Positions 5,482-7,770 of a stretch of DNA of 7,770 nucleotides are shown here, one piece after another. The stretch covers positions 1-7,770 of the forward strand of contig CAIXSC010000448.1 of NCBI GenBank assembly GCA_903921945.1. Direction: 5' to 3'. Source of the DNA: an uncultured Planctomycetaceae bacterium. Lineage in GTDB: Bacteria > Planctomycetota > Planctomycetia > Pirellulales > Pirellulaceae. Under the pieces are notes generated by a model. That model saw nothing but the letters and a program-made list of their open reading frames with translations, was not told where the DNA came from and made no database searches. How positions within the stretch are numbered: the first letter of the stretch is position 1; every line of letters starts with the position of its first letter. A program made the translations under genes and the position numbers.

Positions 5482-7245
5482 ATGGGTTGCTCGTCGTCCG
5501 CTACTGACACAGCTTCGGGGCGGCGCCCTGATTGGCTGGCTGTCACCTTTGCGCCGAGGTCTTCATTTTCGCCGCTGTTTTCGTCCGTGTTTTCGTCGCT
5601 GTTTTCGTCCGTGTTTTCTTCGTCGTCCTTGTTGACGTTGTCTGCGGCTCTGATGTCGGCCTTGTCTTGGGCTCTATCTTTGGCCTTGTCCTTGGCCGTG
5701 TCTTTGGCCCTGACGTCGTCGCTGGCGGTCACGGTGCTGGGGGTGGCGGTTCGACCATCAACGAGTTACGGACAGGACAAAGCGGGCGAGGGCAAGCCGG
5801 GTGTGCCGGAGGCGAGCCGGAAGACGCAGGCCGCGAATGTGCCGAACGCTGGGAAACCGGACGATGGGAAGCGGGAGTCGGCCGCCTTGCGAGCCGGGGC
5901 CGCGACGAGCAACATCACGCCGTTTCTGGGCGGCGAGGTTGTCGGAGGATTCCATCCGTATCCGGCGCAGCATATCCACGATGAACTGCACGCTCGTTGC
6001 CTCGTGATCGACAACGGCGAACGGCGCGTGGCGTTTGTGGTGCTCGATCTGCTCGGCGCCGATCGGCTGCTGTTCGATGATGCGCGGCGGCGAGTCACGG
6101 AGGCTACCGGCATTCCGGGCGAATGCGTGATGATGTCGACCACACACACGCATTCGGCCACATCGGCGCTGGGGCGTCAGCGCGGGCTTCCGCAGACGGA
6201 GTTGGACGAGTACCAGACGTTTGTGTCTCGACGTGTCGCGGACGGCGTGCAACGCGCGATCAACAACTTGGCGCCGGCGCAAGTCGGGTGGGCGATGGGC
6301 CGCGAGCCGCGCGAGGTGTTCAATCGGCGGTGGTTCATGAAGCCGGGCACGGTGCCGGTGAATCCGTTCGGCGAGACGACTGATCGGGTGAAGATGAATC
6401 CGCCGCGAGCCAGCAAGGATTTGCTGGAGCCATCGGGTCCGACGGATCCCGAGATCTGGCTGATCGCCGCTCGTACGCCCGACGGCCGGCCGATTGGGCT
6501 GGTCGCGAATTATTCGCTGCATTATGTCGGCGGGGTCCGCGGAGCCGACGTTTCGGCCGATTATTTCGCCTTATTCGCGGACCGGATGACGCAATTGCTG
6601 GGGGCCGAACGTCAACAACCGCCATTTGTGGCCATGATGGGGAACGGGACGAGCGGCAATATCAATAACATCGACTTCAGCAAGCCGGGTGAAGCGCGCA
6701 AGCCGTATGAAAAGATGGCGGAGGTGGCTGACCATGTCGCGGCGACCGCTTGGGAAGCTTATCGCCAAATCCAGTGGAAGGACCAAGTAACGCTGGCTGG
6801 CCGTCTGGAATCGCTTTCTGTCGCCGTTCGCCGGCCCACGCCCGAGCAACTCGAGCGAGCCCGCGACATTCTCCGCCGCCGCGTCAATCCGGAACTGAAG
6901 GCGACGCTGGAAGAGGTCTATGCGGACCGGACGGTGAAAATGAGTCAATGGCCGGAGCGGATCGATTTGCCGCTCCAGGTCGTCCGGGTGGGCGGCATTG
7001 CGGTGGCGGGGATTCCGAACGAAGTGTTTGTGGAGATCGGCTTGCAGTACAAGGAACGCAGTCCGATTCGGCCCTGTTTCATCATGAGCATGGCGAACGG
7101 CTATTACGGCTACCTGCCAACTCCCGAGCATCATCGGTTGGGCGGCTACGAAACTTGGTTGGGAACGAATCGAGTGGAAGTGGATGCGTCGACCAAGATC
7201 CTATCGAAGTTGCTCGCCATGACCGGGACGCTCGCCGACCCATGA
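5482..7245 (+). CDS. Secreted neutral/alkaline ceramidase-like hydrolase
   Basis: This 587-residue product belongs to the neutral/alkaline ceramidase N-terminal-domain family (zinc amidases cleaving the N-acyl bond of ceramide). The domain starts at about 134 with LRAGAATSNITPFLGGEVVG. Residues that seem to match the Pseudomonas ceramidase site are all present: H222/H224 (TTHTHS), H347 (NYSLHYVGG), S391 (GNGTSGNINN), E514 (GIPNEVFVE) and Y541 (MANGYYGYLPT). The C-terminal Ig-like domain of the Pseudomonas enzyme is absent, as in other short planctomycete members, whose true substrate is not established. ATG 5482 has AGAGGAG (5468-5474) 7 nt upstream; TTG 5461 is rejected. The N-terminus is odd: residues 29-90 are a Ser/Phe- then Ala/Leu/Ser-rich hydrophobic block built from 12-bp repeats, possibly an enlarged signal sequence cleaved near G97/Q98, followed by a charged linker (98-133). 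A shorter start at ATG 5653 (M58) would give a compact signal peptide but lacks basic residues. It probably acts in the periplasm or outside. Confidence 0.85.
   Translation: MGCSSSATDTASGRRPDWLAVTFAPRSSFSPLFSSVFSSLFSSVFSSSSLLTLSAALMSALSWALSLALSLAVSLALTSSLAVTVLGVAVRPSTSYGQDKAGEGKPGVPEASRKTQAANVPNAGKPDDGKRESAALRAGAATSNITPFLGGEVVGGFHPYPAQHIHDELHARCLVIDNGERRVAFVVLDLLGADRLLFDDARRRVTEATGIPGECVMMSTTHTHSATSALGRQRGLPQTELDEYQTFVSRRVADGVQRAINNLAPAQVGWAMGREPREVFNRRWFMKPGTVPVNPFGETTDRVKMNPPRASKDLLEPSGPTDPEIWLIAARTPDGRPIGLVANYSLHYVGGVRGADVSADYFALFADRMTQLLGAERQQPPFVAMMGNGTSGNINNIDFSKPGEARKPYEKMAEVADHVAATAWEAYRQIQWKDQVTLAGRLESLSVAVRRPTPEQLERARDILRRRVNPELKATLEEVYADRTVKMSQWPERIDLPLQVVRVGGIAVAGIPNEVFVEIGLQYKERSPIRPCFIMSMANGYYGYLPTPEHHRLGGYETWLGTNRVEVDASTKILSKLLAMTGTLADP
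5562..5621 (+). repeat. 12-bp tandem array 1 (FSSV/FSSL coding)
   Basis: Five 12-nt units of the form NNTGTTTTCGTC run from 5562. The best copies form a 24-nt unit at 5574-5597 repeated at 5598-5621 with a single mismatch at 5619. In the hydrolase frame the array encodes FSSV/FSSL four-residue repeats. A period divisible by three keeps the frame open on both strands. Confidence 0.85.
5656..5715 (+). repeat. 12-bp tandem array 2 (ALSL coding)
   Basis: Five 12-nt units follow: TCGGCCTTGTCT, TGGGCTCTATCT, TTGGCCTTGTCC, TTGGCCGTGTCT and TTGGCCCTGACG. They encode ALSW-ALSL-ALSL-AVSL-ALTS-like repeats that form the hydrophobic core of the hydrolase leader region. The array has the same 12-bp period as array 1 but a different unit sequence. 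It starts 34 nt after array 1 ends. Confidence 0.85.
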
Positions 7246-7274
7246 CCCGCCTCGGGACATGCGGGCTGGCTTTT
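7246..7274 (+). terminator. Weak candidate terminator after the hydrolase gene
   Basis: CCCGC (7246-7250) can pair with GCGGG (7261-7265) around a 10-nt loop. CTGGC and TTTT (7271-7274) follow. The stem begins directly after the stop codon. It is short and the T-run is 5 nt away, so the call is weak. Confidence 0.25.
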
Positions 7275-7422
7275 CCGGTGGGCAACACTACGATGACGAA
7301 CGACCTAATTTCGGAGTATTCGGTATTCCCTATTGGTGTGGCGATGGGGCAGTGCTATACCTAGGCGATTCGCAGGCAATTCTGGGCTCCAAATTGCACG
7401 AGCGACTTGAAGTGGCAACGAT
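7275..7422. other. Spacer between the hydrolase gene and the IS21 remnant
   Basis: No gene is seen here. A frame from 7259 to 7495 is open but has no ribosome site, runs through the mobile-element repeats and resembles no family I know. Base composition is more AT-rich than in the genes before it. The left boundary of the mobile-element remnant must lie in or near this stretch but I cannot place it. Confidence 0.4.
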
Positions 7423-7488
7423 CATCGAATTGGGAGCCACCGCGAGGCGCCCGGCACCGCTTTCGCTCATCGAAAAGGGGGCCACCGC
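7423..7488 (+). repeat. Two 21-nt direct repeats, probable IS21-family end repeats
   Basis: Copies at 7423-7443 and 7468-7488 match at 18 of 21 positions. They share CATCGAA, GGG and GCCACCGC and are spaced 45 nt apart. IS21-family elements are known to carry several short repeats near their ends as transposase-binding sites. The istA-like codons only 60 nt downstream and in the right orientation support this reading. Confidence 0.6.
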
Positions 7489-7500
7489 CACGTGACCTAA

Positions 7501-7535
7501 CCTTTCGCTTTGGAGGGATTATTCCGAAGCGAAGG
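7501..7535 (+). promoter_or_regulatory. Hairpin in the transposase leader
   Basis: CCTT and CGCTTTGGA (7501-7504, 7506-7514) pair with TCCGAAGCG and AAGG (7523-7535) around an 8-nt loop. This gives 13 pairs with one bulged T and one G-U. It ends 13 nt before the istA-like ATG. It may protect the transposase mRNA from read-through translation, as insertion elements often do. That role is inference. Confidence 0.45.
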
Positions 7536-7548
7536 GTGGGTACAGAGG

Positions 7549-7644
7549 ATGTTGACGGTGAGAGATTTCGAACTGATCCGCAGGAAAAGCCTTGTAGGTA
7601 AGCAGAGCATTCGTTCGATCGCCACAAGCCGATCGAAGACGATC
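7549..7644 (+). pseudogene. istA: Truncated 5' end of an IS21-family transposase (istA)
   Basis: The ATG at 7549, preceded by AGAGG (7544-7548), opens MLTVRDFELIRRKSLV, followed by SIRSIATSRSKTI. This matches the start of IstA proteins, whose N-terminal helix-turn-helix region typically reads like MLTVxDYExIRR, then SIRxVARxLGxSRKTV. About three residues seem to be missing between SIRSIA and SRKTI. After about codon 32 (7644) the resemblance stops: the frame runs into the CTCCGTG repeat cluster and ends at 7734. The rest of istA, the helper ATPase gene istB and the right end are absent from the window. The remnant is therefore a decayed, non-functional fragment. The identification rests on a short stretch recognised by eye. 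Confidence 0.6.
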
Positions 7645-7660
7645 AACGTCCTAATCTCGT

Positions 7661-7695
7661 TCTCGTGCCTCTCCGTGCCTCTGTGGCTCCGTGAG
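7661..7695 (+). repeat. Second TCTCCGTGCC-type tandem repeat cluster
   Basis: Units TCTCGTGCC, TCTCCGTGCC, TCTGTGGC and TCCGTGAG follow one another. They are related to the cluster at 54-89 and have the same orientation. The cluster begins just where similarity to IstA is lost, so it may mark the breakpoint of the mobile-element remnant. Confidence 0.6.
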
Positions 7696-7699
7696 CTTA

Positions 7700-7763
7700 T
7701 CCGTCCGGGAATTCGGTGTAATGCGGCTTCCTAGCCGCGGGACCCACACGAATCCCGGATGGA
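7700..7763. repeat. 64-nt imperfect palindrome, REP-like
   Basis: TCCGTCCGGGA (7700-7710) pairs with TCCCGGATGGA (7753-7763) with one G-U pair. TTCG (7712-7715) pairs with CGAA (7749-7752), and TGT (7717-7719) with ACA (7746-7748). The tip is GCGGCT-TCCT-AGCCGC (7723-7738). No T-run follows. It is intergenic and next to a repeat cluster. The core GCGGCT-N4-AGCCGC and flanking CGAA and GGATG recur in the rpsO-pnp stem-loop. It is either a dispersed palindromic repeat or the hairpin of a transcript. Confidence 0.6.
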
Positions 7764-7770
7764 CCGTTAT

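Noticed and set aside
5482..5541. Twin-arginine export signal (R14-R15) or lipobox (C3) in the hydrolase N-terminus
   Set aside because: The residues after RR (PDW) do not fit the Tat consensus, and no hydrophobic stretch precedes the Cys as a lipobox requires.
5758..6522. 254-residue minus-strand frame inside the hydrolase gene
   Set aside because: Arg/Pro/His-rich antisense shadow; the + strand carries all expected catalytic motifs of the ceramidase-like family.
7259..7495. 78-residue open frame after the hydrolase gene
   Set aside because: It runs through the IS21-type end repeats, lacks a ribosome site and resembles no family; likely a spurious frame.

Overview
The window most likely comes from the chromosome of a planctomycete (Planctomycetota, Pirellulales-like). 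It is GC-rich. It carries a polynucleotide phosphorylase of planctomycete type, a short-form neutral-ceramidase-like secreted hydrolase of a kind common in that phylum, Ala-rich secreted low-complexity proteins, and intergenic repeats of the TTCGTG/CTCCGTG type. This assignment rests on recognising protein families by eye, not on a search. All convincing genes are on the + strand.

Layout: 1-648 holds no gene, only a 9-nt tandem repeat cluster (54-89) and a few small palindromes. 649-1188 encodes a small secreted, coiled-coil protein of unknown function. 1189-1500 holds a good candidate promoter (1347-1374) and a structured leader for rpsO (ribosomal protein S15, 1501-1770). 1771-2148 is a structured rpsO-pnp spacer with a long imperfect hairpin beginning at the rpsO stop codon. 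pnp (2149-4545) encodes PNPase with KH and S1 domains and an Arg/Gly-rich tail, and ends at a near-perfect intrinsic terminator (4576-4607). A soluble histidine kinase (4631-5464) and a secreted ceramidase-like hydrolase (5482-7245) follow, 17 nt apart, probably co-transcribed. The hydrolase has an unusual N-terminal region made of two 12-bp tandem arrays. From 7246 to the end there is no intact gene: a decayed 5' end of an IS21-family element (two 21-nt direct repeats, a hairpin and the first ~32 codons of istA), then a second TTCGTG-type repeat cluster and a 64-nt imperfect palindrome.

How the parts work together: rpsO-pnp is the conserved translation/RNA-decay pair. The spacer hairpin is placed like the RNase III/PNPase autoregulation site of enterobacteria, and the rpsO leader could be an S15 autoregulatory element. 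The kinase and hydrolase form a separate downstream unit. The 3' end of the window looks like a landing zone for mobile and repetitive DNA. I saw no defence system, CRISPR array or tRNA/rRNA. The most interesting signals are the RNA-level structures and the repeats, not a new protein system.
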